This document shows, in pieces, positions 1 through 8,467 of a DNA stretch of 23,345 nucleotides; the first letter of the stretch is position 1; each line of letters opens with the position of its first letter. Source of the DNA: Alkalibacterium iburiense (GTDB taxonomy: Bacteria; Bacillota; Bacilli; Lactobacillales; Carnobacteriaceae_A); contig NZ_BAAACW010000042.1 of assembly GCF_039521845.1 (NCBI RefSeq), positions 1-23,345 on the forward strand, in the 5' to 3' direction. The position numbers and the translations under genes were made by a program. The notes beneath the pieces are model-generated. The model ran no database searches and was not told the DNA's origin. It was given only the letters and a program-made list of their open reading frames with translations.

Positions 1-60
1 GCAAACAAATATAAAAGTGATAAAATCAACACTGATAAAGCTTTTTAGAAAAACTATGAA

Positions 61-1347
61 TTATTCAGGTTCATAATTAACGTAAGCTTTTTGCAGATCA
101 TTGAGACTCTTTATATCTTCTTTACAATACCTAATACATTCATCAATATATGTGCTATCTAAATTACTATCTAATCCTCTGTATTTATAGTAAAAATTTT
201 GGAGTTTAATATAGGTGAAGTGCCGATCAATAATATTATTCCTTGTATTATTTAATTCATTTAATAACTCACTTTCTTCGACTTTATCAAATGTTAAAAT
301 TGTATTTTTTTTACTTTTTTTCTTCTTTTCATCTTTTGGCGCTTTACCTTCTTTTCTTAAATCTGCTAATTCAACTTTCACAGTCTCATGAGTTTCATAG
401 AGTAGGTCGTAAAAAGTTTTTTTAATTATAAATGATTCTGTTAATAAAGGAATATTTATCTCTTTTTCAGATATCGATACATTTGCAAACATTCTCATTT
501 CTTCAGTTCTCAGCTTATCATAATCTTTCTTTTTTAAGATATCATTAAGTAATATTGAATTTCGGTCATACCTTTTTTCTATTATGTTTAACAATGTTTT
601 ATTAAATAACTCAGGATATTTTGAAATGTATCGCTTATTAGTGAATTCAAATGTTTTAGATAAACGTATTATATCTGTTGAGTTTAAAGGTAATCTAAAA
701 CTATAAGCACTTAGTAAAAATAAGTTATCTGAGAATTTAAGTTTATATTCTTTATTACTAGACTCTATAAATCTAGTCATCATATCAGGCCTTTGTTTGT
801 AAATACATGAAAGTATCAGAGCATTACCTGAATAATATTGGAAGGATTCGTTCTTATGAACTTCTCTTAGTTTATTAATAACATGAAAAGCTTCTTCATA
901 TTTATCTCCTAATAAAAATCTTTCTAATCCATAATATAAAAGAAATACATAACCAATATCATAAGATGAGTTGTAGGGATTTGAAAGATAATGCAAATAA
1001 TTCGATCTTTGATCAGGCGATAAACTAGAATATGCGGGATAATAAGGTAATTTTGATACATCAGATTGTATAACATCTTTTGTAATTGGTAGCTCTATAT
1101 CTATTGCACTAGGTTCTGAAGTTTCAACTGAAGTCTTAATAGTGTATCTTATCCCACCAATTTCAAATTCAGTTATTTTATTAACTTTATCAGAGTTAAA
1201 GTTCTTCTTAGGTCCATTCTTAATCCAGATTATGTCCTTAATATCATTATGCAAAGTAAAATTAATTTCACTTAACTGATTTTCTTTTTGTGGAGTTTTT
1301 GCCGAAAGTTTTTTTGCCTTCCTTTTAAAAAAATTTAGTATTTTCAA
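61..1347 (-). CDS. TerB_N-domain protein of unknown function
   Basis: This 428-aa protein is probably cytoplasmic, since it has no signal peptide or membrane segment. Residues 1-25 are strongly basic. Residues about 100-150 (YYPAYSSLSPDQR, then DIGYVFLLYYGLERFLL) match the core of the TerB_N domain, which is found in tellurite-resistance-associated and defence-associated proteins. Many TerB_N proteins go on into TerB and TerB_C domains; I do not recognise either here. A Lys-rich linker near residues 335-345 precedes a charged, helical C-terminus. The start is TTG at 1347, supported by an upstream AGGTGG, and I see no competing ATG near the N-terminus. It is the last gene of a three-gene minus-strand run, 51 bp after the 268-aa gene. 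The domain call is fairly secure; the function is not known. A role in nucleic-acid or phage defence is inferred only from the Mrr gene in the same operon. Confidence 0.7.
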   Translation of the reverse strand: MKILNFFKRKAKKLSAKTPQKENQLSEINFTLHNDIKDIIWIKNGPKKNFNSDKVNKITEFEIGGIRYTIKTSVETSEPSAIDIELPITKDVIQSDVSKLPYYPAYSSLSPDQRSNYLHYLSNPYNSSYDIGYVFLLYYGLERFLLGDKYEEAFHVINKLREVHKNESFQYYSGNALILSCIYKQRPDMMTRFIESSNKEYKLKFSDNLFLLSAYSFRLPLNSTDIIRLSKTFEFTNKRYISKYPELFNKTLLNIIEKRYDRNSILLNDILKKKDYDKLRTEEMRMFANVSISEKEINIPLLTESFIIKKTFYDLLYETHETVKVELADLRKEGKAPKDEKKKKSKKNTILTFDKVEESELLNELNNTRNNIIDRHFTYIKLQNFYYKYRGLDSNLDSTYIDECIRYCKEDIKSLNDLQKAYVNYEPE

Positions 1348-1398
1348 GTTATAACCACCTTTTAAAATTATACTTTATTCAAATAGTTTTTCTGTTGC

Positions 1399-2205
1399 TT
1401 AAATCATAGTTTGAGTTTTGTCTAATTCCTGGTAAGAGATGATTGTTTTACTGGACTTGTTATATTTAAGTTGGAAATTTTTATATCGACTCGACACAAT
1501 AATCTGAACTTCCTTTTTATTAATAGGTGTAATTTTTGTGATTCTAAGATTTTTTCTATTCACACCGCTAATTGAAACAACATAGTCAATCACAATCTTA
1601 GGATTAAATTCCACAATAGAGGCACGTTCTTCATTTTCAATTAAGTTTATAATCTTTTCATAAGAACGTTTTCCAATTTCATTTAATGCACCCGTCGCAA
1701 TTGCACCGATAATAAAAATAAAAAATTGATGGTAGTCACCAGCTCCACGTTCAAATGCACTTTGCCCTACTAAATAACGCTTTGATTCGGGTTTTCTTGA
1801 ATCGATAGATAATTCATAATCTTTTATTTCTTCAGGATCAGCCCACTCAATCGATAAGAACGATACTTCTTCATCTACGTCGTCTATCTTATATGTTTGA
1901 TTTTCAATTACTTCTGGAACATCATTAGATATAGAGTTTAAATAATCAATTATAGCACTTATATCTTCACCGAAATATATATGAACATTTAGATAGCAAA
2001 AAGAGTCAAATTCTTCAGCTTTTATATAAAGACCATCACCATATTTATCAAAAATTAGTTGTCTTAGTGTAAAAACGATTTTCTGTATACTGACATTTGT
2101 AAATATATCGATTTTTTTTAAATGTTTAACTTCTTTAATCGATAATCCAGCGTTAATAAATATAGGCCTATATAAATCGATATATACCTTTTTGAATTCA
2201 TTCAT
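1399..2205 (-). CDS. Hypothetical protein in the mrr operon
   Basis: I do not recognise this 268-aa family. It has an acidic, mixed alpha/beta-looking first half (residues 1-150). One short hydrophobic glycine-containing stretch follows around residues 161-175 (FFIFIIGAIATGALNEIG), and then a basic, beta-rich C-terminal part (about 200-255). The hydrophobic stretch could be a single membrane-embedding helix or just a buried helix. There is no signal peptide. The ATG at 2205 follows a GAGGAG at good distance. It lies 39 bp after mrr and 51 bp before the TerB_N gene, so all three are probably co-transcribed. In such cassettes a middle gene could be a membrane-acting effector, but nothing in the sequence proves this. 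Confidence 0.75.
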   Translation of the reverse strand: MNEFKKVYIDLYRPIFINAGLSIKEVKHLKKIDIFTNVSIQKIVFTLRQLIFDKYGDGLYIKAEEFDSFCYLNVHIYFGEDISAIIDYLNSISNDVPEVIENQTYKIDDVDEEVSFLSIEWADPEEIKDYELSIDSRKPESKRYLVGQSAFERGAGDYHQFFIFIIGAIATGALNEIGKRSYEKIINLIENEERASIVEFNPKIVIDYVVSISGVNRKNLRITKITPINKKEVQIIVSSRYKNFQLKYNKSSKTIISYQELDKTQTMI

Positions 2206-2244
2206 GGTTTAACTCCTCATCCACTTTGTAGTATAGCTTAATTG

Positions 2245-3231
2245 TTACTCTTCTGACTCAAAATCATCATAATTAATCTGATACACTACATATTCTTGTG
2301 CAGGTTCGACTCCGACTTTATATTCAATCATTAACTCTGTTAGTTGAATTCCATCAATTAATACAATTCCTTGATTTTTCGCGAATTCTAGTGCTCCTTT
2401 TGAAAAGCTCGAGGTAGTTATGAACACACCTCTATCTGCATTAACACTCGCAAGTGCTCCATAAAAACCTTGTATTGCTGGTCTTCCGATAACATTCTTT
2501 TCTGCATATCTTTTCACTTGTAAATAAACTGTACTTGTTCCTAGTGGGTCTTGATTAATTATCCCGTCTATTCCACCATCGTTTGACTGTGTCGTCACTT
2601 GAACATTACCATTTTTACCGCTATACCCCATCATATCTAATAACTTTACAACCAGTTTCTCAAAAAAGATAGGATCCGTTTCACGCAGTTTGTTTAATAG
2701 TTCTATTTCTACCTCATTATTTCTTTTATTAATTAACTTCTCCACGACTTCTTGATGGTTTTCTTCATTATCTAAACTAGTGATACTTATATTGTCTTCC
2801 ATACTATCTTCTGATTTATCTTCTGAACGTTTACTTCTTAATTTAAGTTCTTCCATGTAGGCTATATATTCTGGTTGTTCTTGTAATACATCTGCAGTTA
2901 ATTTATCTCCATAGCTTTTTAATAATCTATTTCCTTTTTCTGTTATTTGATAAACTGCTCGTTTAGGACGGGTTATCGCATTTGCCTTGTATAAATCGGC
3001 CAGTGCAAATCCTATTCGATTATACAGCACGGATTGAGAGCTCTCATTATTTGAATATTCTTGACTTCTTAATTTTTGAGGTACATCTAAAAACTCCAGT
3101 ACTCGCTTTACAATAACTCCTCTAGTCGTTTCTTCACCATTTTTTAAAACTTCCAATATATATGGAATAAAAGAATCCCATGTGGGTAATCCACTGGAAG
3201 AAAGTTTTAAATTTTTCCAATCTTTATTCAC
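2245..3231 (-). CDS. mrr: Mrr-type restriction endonuclease
   Basis: Mrr enzymes cleave modified (methylated) DNA and act as type IV restriction systems. This 328-aa protein has the full two-domain layout. Residues 10-110 form the winged-helix Mrr_N domain (GLPTWDSFIPYILEVL, ending ALADLYKANAITRPKRAVYQIT), and residues 175-310 form the Mrr_cat PD-(D/E)XK nuclease fold. Catalytic-looking residues are visible: Asp222 in DGGIDGII and the Q-x-K triad Gln238-Lys240 in LQVKRY. An acidic linker (about 135-170) joins the domains. Translation starts at a GTG (3229-3231) with AAAAGGAG eight bases upstream. It is the promoter-proximal gene of the run, followed after 39 bp by the 268-aa gene. No methylase or specificity subunit is present, as expected for Mrr. 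The family assignment is confident; the exact modification recognised cannot be read from sequence. Confidence 0.92.
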   Translation of the reverse strand: MNKDWKNLKLSSSGLPTWDSFIPYILEVLKNGEETTRGVIVKRVLEFLDVPQKLRSQEYSNNESSQSVLYNRIGFALADLYKANAITRPKRAVYQITEKGNRLLKSYGDKLTADVLQEQPEYIAYMEELKLRSKRSEDKSEDSMEDNISITSLDNEENHQEVVEKLINKRNNEVEIELLNKLRETDPIFFEKLVVKLLDMMGYSGKNGNVQVTTQSNDGGIDGIINQDPLGTSTVYLQVKRYAEKNVIGRPAIQGFYGALASVNADRGVFITTSSFSKGALEFAKNQGIVLIDGIQLTELMIEYKVGVEPAQEYVVYQINYDDFESEE

Positions 3232-3722
3232 TAAAAAAACTCCTTTTAAATTTTGTCTTTATAGTTTTCGTAAAATAATAGACTATGTATATCAATACTT
3301 AATTTAAGCGTTCTCATTATGAACTATCTATAGGTCATCTGCTTCTCATTTCTTAAAGCTATGGTAACTTAATTATAGAGGTTCACTGGTCTTTTTGCAT
3401 TTAAATCCAATAAATTGGTGCTAATGAATGGAAGATTATTTTATACTCTTAAAAGACTAACTAATCAAGAAAGAAAGGTTAGTCTTTTACTGTACAATTA
3501 TTTAATTTCAAGTTCTAAACCGAGTAAACTATCTGCTGTGACTTCAAAGAATGGGCTAGCTTGATTAAATGTCTACCATATCTTTGAAGCTGCTAGAGAG
3601 GGTGCAATACATTAACGATTATTAAAAATTCGTGTTTTAAATTTATGTACTAAATAAACAAAATTTAGGTATAAAATCTGCTTTAGCCAATGATTCAAAA
3701 ATCTTACTGTTGGGCAATAGAC
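3232..3722. other. Intergenic region, mrr to surface-protein gene
   Basis: This 491-bp stretch separates two minus-strand transcription units. It should hold the promoter of the mrr operon at its left end; a TTAAGT and TATTAT pair about 16 bp apart is present but weak. It also holds an 11-bp perfect inverted repeat (3451-3488), listed separately. No RNA gene was recognised. Short open stretches such as one beginning at 3424 have no ribosome binding site and resemble nothing I know. Confidence 0.5.
3451..3488 (-). terminator. Hairpin after surface-protein gene
   Basis: A perfect 11-bp inverted repeat (AAAAGACTAAC / GTTAGTCTTTT) encloses a 16-base loop. On the minus strand the stem ends in TTTT and an A/T-rich tail, so it could terminate the transcript coming from the 3723-5054 gene about 235 bp upstream. 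It could also work in the other direction. The stem is A/T-rich and the T-run short, so efficiency is uncertain. Confidence 0.5.
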
Positions 3723-5054
3723 TTACATTCCATGAGCACTTAGGAATTGACTTCCAAGTTCACGCAACATGTTTGCAGCTTCATCAGAGATTGTAGGATA
3801 GTCTCCCATGTAACCATAGCTTCCTCTGCTTACAACAGCAATAAAGTGATTTCCAGCATTGTCAGTGCCAGCTAACAGGACATCTTTAACTCCTGTATCT
3901 ACTACTGCAGCAGTAATTTTACCTCCACCAGGTATATTTCTATTTAATGAATATTCATGTCCTCCTCTTCCATCTTCATCAGTTTTAGTTGCTCCACTTG
4001 GCACTCCTGGTGGTGCCGGTGTTGAAGGAGCTGGTGTTGGTGCAGGACCAGTACTTTCTTCAGGTTTTGATTCCTCTTTAGAAGGAGTAGGTTCAGAACT
4101 AGCCTCATTATCCTTGTTTTGTGGTTCTGAAGAACTTACGCTTTCTCCTCCAGTTGAACCTGAGCTCCCTGAGTTAGAGCTTTCAGTTGAACTTGAATCA
4201 CTTGAACCAGATGCCTCGCTTGATGAGCCAGTTGAGCCAGAGTTGCTTGAACCACCAGTTGATCCTGCTGATTCACTTGATGAACCTGTTGAGCCAGAAT
4301 TACTAGACCCACCAGTTGAAGCTGTATTAGTTGAGCCGGTTGAACCAGAATTATTTGATGAAGCAGATGAGCTTGTGCTTTCAGTGTCTGAATTGCCAGT
4401 CTCTGTAGCCACTTCGTCAACATTAGTTTCTTCTTCAACTTCTTCTTCAGGTTTTTCAACTGTTACCATAACTGTTTGTTTTACACTATTTCTATGGTTG
4501 TTAGCAAAGCGTGCTGTGACTTCTACCTCATGCTCGCCTTCGTTTTTTAAATTGAATTCTTCAGGGTAAGAGAATAAGAAGTCTAATTCATCGCCTTCTT
4601 CTAATTCAGGAGTGAGTCCTTTAGTCATTTGTGCTTCCAAGTCTTCTTTAGAAATCTCAGTTTCCAAAGTCAACTCAGTGAACTCATTTAATTTTAGTTC
4701 TCTATTATCTTCAACAACTACTGTTAAATCGAAAACCATTTCATCAATTTCAACTTCATGATTCGATGTTCCAATTTCTGAAGTGTCAATTTCTGGAGTG
4801 ACATCAGCCGTTTTAATGCTCAGTTCTTCTCCATCACTGATTACCTCATACTCTTCTTTCAGATTTTCTTTGTAATCTAAAGTTAACTCAAGTTCACTTT
4901 TTTCTGGGGTTTCCTGGGCTGTCGCTAATTCATTATCCAAGTCCCTATTCATTGATGATACTCCACCAATGACTCCTCCTGTTAATACGATACCTGCGAC
5001 TGTAACAGCAGCAATAGTTTTTTGTTTCTTTGTCATCTTTTTGATTCGTTCCAA
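3723..5054 (-). CDS. Exported Ser/Gly-rich repeat surface protein
   Basis: This 443-aa protein has a basic N-terminus and a hydrophobic segment (residues 13-31), typical of a signal peptide or signal anchor, so it is probably outside the membrane. Residues 50-200 are acidic and beta-rich, probably one or two Ig-like domains. Residues 220-310 are low-complexity Ser/Gly/Thr with a duplicated STGGSSNSGSTGSSSE unit (19-aa period), and residues 320-352 are Pro-rich. A distinct globular C-terminal part follows (365-443). I see no LPXTG motif, LysM repeat or choline-binding repeat, so it may stay anchored by its N-terminus. The start is TTG at 5054, because an AGGAGGA lies six bases upstream; the first ATG is at codon 7 and too far from it. 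It stands alone with its own promoter. The C-terminal domain is not one I recognise. Confidence 0.75.
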   Translation of the reverse strand: MERIKKMTKKQKTIAAVTVAGIVLTGGVIGGVSSMNRDLDNELATAQETPEKSELELTLDYKENLKEEYEVISDGEELSIKTADVTPEIDTSEIGTSNHEVEIDEMVFDLTVVVEDNRELKLNEFTELTLETEISKEDLEAQMTKGLTPELEEGDELDFLFSYPEEFNLKNEGEHEVEVTARFANNHRNSVKQTVMVTVEKPEEEVEEETNVDEVATETGNSDTESTSSSASSNNSGSTGSTNTASTGGSSNSGSTGSSSESAGSTGGSSNSGSTGSSSEASGSSDSSSTESSNSGSSGSTGGESVSSSEPQNKDNEASSEPTPSKEESKPEESTGPAPTPAPSTPAPPGVPSGATKTDEDGRGGHEYSLNRNIPGGGKITAAVVDTGVKDVLLAGTDNAGNHFIAVVSRGSYGYMGDYPTISDEAANMLRELGSQFLSAHGM

Positions 5055-5060
5055 TATAAT

Positions 5061-5067
5061 TCCTCCT
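5061..5067 (-). promoter_or_regulatory. Ribosome binding site deciding a TTG start
   Basis: AGGAGGA on the minus strand lies six to seven bases before the TTG at 5054. This spacing selects TTG rather than the ATG at codon 7 as the start of the surface-protein gene. Confidence 0.75.
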
Positions 5068-5088
5068 ATAATTATTGTTGTCTACAAT

Positions 5089-5122
5089 CTAATATCTCAG
5101 ATTATTACTGTATACAATTGTA
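5089..5122 (-). promoter_or_regulatory. Promoter of surface-protein gene, with palindrome
   Basis: On the minus strand TTGTAT (5112-5117) and TATTAG (5089-5094) are separated by exactly 17 bp, a good SigA-type spacing, about 35 bp before the TTG start codon. The 10-bp palindrome TACAATTGTA (5113-5122) overlaps the -35 box and could be an operator half or core. No regulator could be matched to it. Confidence 0.55.
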
Positions 5123-5310
5123 CATTACTTATGAATAAATTGTAACTCAACTACGAAGAAGAGCTAAGAATTTACGAATAATTCATATATATCATGTTTC
5201 TGTCAGTCCTTGGATATTAAAACCCATCAATCAAAAAGATTGGATACTACATTTTTAAAAAGCTATTAAGGGTTCTAAAAATAATTGAGTATAAAAAATC
5301 AAATTAAACC

Positions 5311-5352
5311 CAAAAGACAAAACCACGTCTAGATATCACTAGTACGTGGTTT
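5311..5352 (-). terminator. Terminator after the TRAP operon
   Basis: A perfect 9-bp inverted repeat (AAACCACGT at 5320-5328, ACGTGGTTT at 5344-5352) has a 15-base loop. Read on the minus strand the stem is followed by the T-rich run GGTTTTGTCTTTTGGG, as in an intrinsic terminator. It lies about 155 bp after the dctM stop codon and is the best candidate for the end of the GH31-TRAP transcript. Confidence 0.6.
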
Positions 5353-5508
5353 CAATATCTATAAAATTGTGAGCAAAATATAATAGGGCTAATTAATGTC
5401 CCTTTTATTTAGCGAATACTTGTAAATACTTATGATTTAAAACAATTTTAAAATAGTTAATCAACTTTCGTATTGTCTTAAAGTTTAGCACAATATCTAT
5501 AATTTATA

Positions 5509-6810
5509 TTAAAGCAAGTTTAACCATTGTGGAATAGTTAACGATAAAGCCGGAATATAAGTGACGAATAACAATATAACCGTAACTGCAGCTAAGTAGG
5601 GGATTAGTCGCTTAAAAACCGATTCTATTGATAAATTACTAATTCCACATGACACAAACAAAACGGACCCAACTGGTGGAGTCATTGTGCCAATACACAT
5701 AGCCATTACTAAAACTACTCCAAAATGTACAGGGTGCATACCGAAACTTTCTGCAATCGGTAAAAAGATTGGTGTAAAAATTAGTAATGCTGGTGTAATA
5801 TCCATAAACGTACCTACAACAAGTAAAATGACAATCATTAGGAAGAAAATAACATTGGCACTACTTGTGATTGATAGCATAGCTTGACTGATTGCATTAG
5901 GTATACCACTGTAAGCCATCACCCAAGACATTGCTGACGAAGCAGAAATTAAAAATAAAATTATCCCACTTGTTCTAGCACTGTCTATAAGAATCTTAAC
6001 CATTGATTTCATCGTTAGACTTCTATATATCAAGGAAAGGATGAAACAATATAATACAGCAATCCCAGCTCCCTCAGTAGCCGTAAAGACCCCGCCTACA
6101 ATTCCTCCTATAACAATTACTATCAATAATAAACTTGGTAAGGCATCTAATGTAGCTTTGACTTTCTCTTTTACACTAGTCTTTTCAGAAACAGAATAAT
6201 TATTCTTTTTAGCATATAGGTAAGCAATTATCATAGTAGATAATCCCATAAGAATGCCCGGGATATAGCCTGCCATAAATAAGGCAGAAATGGATACTCC
6301 TCCAGCAACTGTCGAGTACACAATAAAAGCTGTAGTTGGAGGAATTAATAATCCCGTAGGGGCTGAGGCTATATTAACACTTGTCGCAAATGCTGGATCA
6401 TACTCTTCCTCTTCTTGAATAGGATAAAGTGTACCACCGATAGCGGCAGATGCAGCTACGGCAGATCCTGACAGAGCACCAAAAAACATATTGCCTAAAA
6501 TATTGGCATGAGCTAATGAACCTGGTATTCGTCCGACAAAGGCTTGTGCAAAATTGACTAACCTCCTAGCAATACCTCCGTTATTCATAATGTTACCAGC
6601 TAAAATAAACAAGGGGACCGCTAGTAAATTAAAACTTTCAATTCCGCTGTTCATTTTTTGCATGATAATAAACACTACTTGTTCAAATGGCAAGGTTGCT
6701 AACGCTGTAACGAAAGAGGATATTAAAATACTGATGGAAATAGGAACACTTAAACCTAAAAGGATAAAGAAAACGACAAACAGCAAAATTGTTGTACCTG
6801 TGATATCCAT
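5509..6810 (-). CDS. dctM: TRAP transporter large permease
   Basis: DctM is the 12-13-helix channel subunit of a tripartite ATP-independent periplasmic (TRAP) transporter, which uses a sodium gradient to import substrates delivered by a solute-binding protein. The 433-aa protein is hydrophobic throughout and has the usual family length. Recognisable DctM sequence includes NSGIESFNLLAVPLFILAG near residues 50-70, GALSGSAVAASAAIGG around 110-125, and the conserved late stretch FGMHPVHFGVVLVMAMCIG with MTPPVGSVLF. It begins 3 bp after the dctQ stop codon and is the last gene of the operon, so coupling to dctQ translation is likely. The family call is very secure. The substrate is not readable from this subunit. 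Confidence 0.93.
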   Translation of the reverse strand: MDITGTTILLFVVFFILLGLSVPISISILISSFVTALATLPFEQVVFIIMQKMNSGIESFNLLAVPLFILAGNIMNNGGIARRLVNFAQAFVGRIPGSLAHANILGNMFFGALSGSAVAASAAIGGTLYPIQEEEEYDPAFATSVNIASAPTGLLIPPTTAFIVYSTVAGGVSISALFMAGYIPGILMGLSTMIIAYLYAKKNNYSVSEKTSVKEKVKATLDALPSLLLIVIVIGGIVGGVFTATEGAGIAVLYCFILSLIYRSLTMKSMVKILIDSARTSGIILFLISASSAMSWVMAYSGIPNAISQAMLSITSSANVIFFLMIVILLVVGTFMDITPALLIFTPIFLPIAESFGMHPVHFGVVLVMAMCIGTMTPPVGSVLFVSCGISNLSIESVFKRLIPYLAAVTVILLFVTYIPALSLTIPQWLNLL

Positions 6811-6813
6811 ACT

Positions 6814-7395
6814 CTATTCCGTCCCTTCTGAATTCGGTCTTTTAGTGGCTTCAATAGATGTACTATCTGGTGGTAATACTGGGGCTTGTGCACTCTTTTC
6901 CGTAGATACGGTTTCTACTTTTCCAGTAAAATCTTCCCATATATTAATGATTTGTATTATGACGATGAATATACCTGAAATAGGCCCCATCGCATAAACT
7001 AAACTCCTAGAAACCCCTAGTAAAGCAGAGCGCACCCCAAGTACACTAATAGTTAACTGAGTGCCGCCATAAACCATAATAACTAAAGCGAATAATAGAA
7101 CTAGAGCGTCCACGAATATAAGTAAATAACGCTGCTTTTCAATAGACATTTTTTCTCGAAAATAAACCAACGCCATATGTTGTCGGGTAACAAATGCATA
7201 AGCCGCTCCAATGAATCCTGTCCATATTAATAAATATCTAATTGATTCTTGGGTAAAGTCACTGGGATTATTCAAAATATAACGGGCAAATACTTGGTAA
7301 ATAACTAGCAAAGACATAATAGTTAATAACAAAGTAGAGAGAATTGCTAACGTAATATTAATATATTTTTTAAGATTTCTCATAACCTTTTCCAT
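6814..7395 (-). CDS. dctQ: TRAP transporter small permease
   Basis: DctQ is the small four-helix membrane subunit that pairs with DctM in TRAP transporters. This protein has 193 aa, with hydrophobic helices at about residues 10-35, 50-70, 90-115 and 130-150. It has typical DctQ sequence around the second helix (ARYILNNPSDFTQESIRYLL and WTGFIGAAYAF, then the basic RQHMAL). A polar C-terminal tail of about 35 residues is rich in Thr, Ser, Pro and Glu and probably lies in the cytoplasm. The start at 7395 has AAGGAGGAG four to five bases before it; a second ATG four codons later is less well placed. It sits 16 bp after dctP and 3 bp before dctM. Confidence 0.9.
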   Translation of the reverse strand: MEKVMRNLKKYINITLAILSTLLLTIMSLLVIYQVFARYILNNPSDFTQESIRYLLIWTGFIGAAYAFVTRQHMALVYFREKMSIEKQRYLLIFVDALVLLFALVIMVYGGTQLTISVLGVRSALLGVSRSLVYAMGPISGIFIVIIQIINIWEDFTGKVETVSTEKSAQAPVLPPDSTSIEATKRPNSEGTE

Positions 7396-7411
7396 TTTTC
7401 TCCTCCTTCTT

Positions 7412-8449
7412 TTAATTAATATTTTGAATAATATCTACAACTTCTTCAACATTATTATATTCATCGATGTAGTCTTGAATAATGTGTTCAGTAGCTTCTC
7501 TGAAAGACTCTTTATCAACATCAGTAATAAAAGTTACATCCATTTCGTTTTCTGCAACCTCGATTGCTGCTTGAACGGCTTCTTCCCACATTTCTTTATG
7601 TTCTTCCGTAGATTCCTCAGCTGCATTAAGAATGATTTCACGATTCTCTTCACTAATTTGATCCCATGTGGCCGCACTCATGACCAATACATCTGGAATC
7701 ATTGCATGCTCAGTGTAAGAGTAAACTTTCGCTACTTCCCCATGTTGTCCTTCAGTTAATGCTGTTTCATTATTTTCGGTACCGTCTATCATACCAGTTT
7801 GCAATGAAGTATACACATCACCATAAGCCATAGCTACGGGGGTGCCACCCATTGCACTTATCATATCGGTTTGTGAACGCATATCTTGAACTCGAATGTT
7901 CAGTCCATTAAGATCTTCAGGAGATTTTACCGGCTGATTAGCGGTATAAAATGATCGTTGACCAGAAGTATAGTATGTTAAAGTGACAAAACCTTCCTCG
8001 TCTGCTGTACTTCTAAAAAACTCTCCCATTTCTGGGGAGTCCATTACTTGGTAAAAATGATCTTGATCGTTAAATAGAAATGGTAAGCCAAAAGCGTGAT
8101 AGGCGTCATAGTAATTGGCCATACCCGGAGAAGCTACTTTTACCATATCTAATACCCCAGCTTGAAGTTGTTCAAGCATTTCTGTTTCTGAACCCAATTG
8201 TCCATTTGGAAACACATTAAACTGTACTTGCCCATCTGTTTGCTCTTCTACTTTCTCAACAAAACTCATCATTGCTAAGTGTACCGTGTGTGATTCATTC
8301 ATATTGTGTCCAATCGATAGTTGAAGTGTTGTATCACCCATATCGTCATTTTCACTAGACTCTAAATTTCCACATGCCATTAGTACGAGAGGTATCATCA
8401 TAGATAAAATAACAGTGCCAATCTTCTTGCCAGAAAAAAATTTAATCAT
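7412..8449 (-). CDS. dctP: TRAP transporter solute-binding lipoprotein
   Basis: DctP captures the substrate outside the membrane and hands it to DctQM. The 345-aa protein has a lipoprotein signal peptide with lipobox VLMAC, so Cys26 would be lipidated. The mature part follows the DctP fold: it opens LSIGHNMNESHTVHLAM, has the conserved helix-strand LNGLNIRVQ near residues 175-185, whose Arg in characterised members makes a salt bridge with the ligand carboxylate, and has the DGTENN stretch near 225. That Arg implies an anionic (carboxylate or similar) ligand by family knowledge. It lies 18 bp after the GH31 gene and 16 bp before dctQ, with a clean AAGGAG ribosome site. The adjacent glycosidase suggests an alpha-linked acidic sugar conjugate; the ligand itself is not identified. 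Confidence 0.9.
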   Translation of the reverse strand: MIKFFSGKKIGTVILSMMIPLVLMACGNLESSENDDMGDTTLQLSIGHNMNESHTVHLAMMSFVEKVEEQTDGQVQFNVFPNGQLGSETEMLEQLQAGVLDMVKVASPGMANYYDAYHAFGLPFLFNDQDHFYQVMDSPEMGEFFRSTADEEGFVTLTYYTSGQRSFYTANQPVKSPEDLNGLNIRVQDMRSQTDMISAMGGTPVAMAYGDVYTSLQTGMIDGTENNETALTEGQHGEVAKVYSYTEHAMIPDVLVMSAATWDQISEENREIILNAAEESTEEHKEMWEEAVQAAIEVAENEMDVTFITDVDKESFREATEHIIQDYIDEYNNVEEVVDIIQNIN

Positions 8450-8467
8450 GTTTTCACTCCTTATCTT

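Larger units (their letters stand above)
5055..5508. other. Intergenic region, surface gene to dctM
   Basis: This 454-bp non-coding stretch holds the surface-gene promoter and ribosome site at its left end and the hairpin after dctM (5320-5352). A minor dyad (CAATC-TTTTT-GATTG on the minus strand near 5230-5245) is too short to call. No open reading frame of note and no RNA gene were seen. Confidence 0.5.

Noticed and set aside
3424..3555. Possible 43-aa plus-strand peptide starting at 3424
   Set aside because: No ribosome binding site or recognisable family; it spans the terminator-like inverted repeat, which explains the region better.
3859..4569. Long plus-strand open frame opposite the surface-protein gene
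   Set aside because: It is the antisense shadow of the Ser/Gly/Thr-rich repeats, biased in Pro, Glu and Leu, with no ribosome site; the minus-strand gene has a promoter and a strong RBS.
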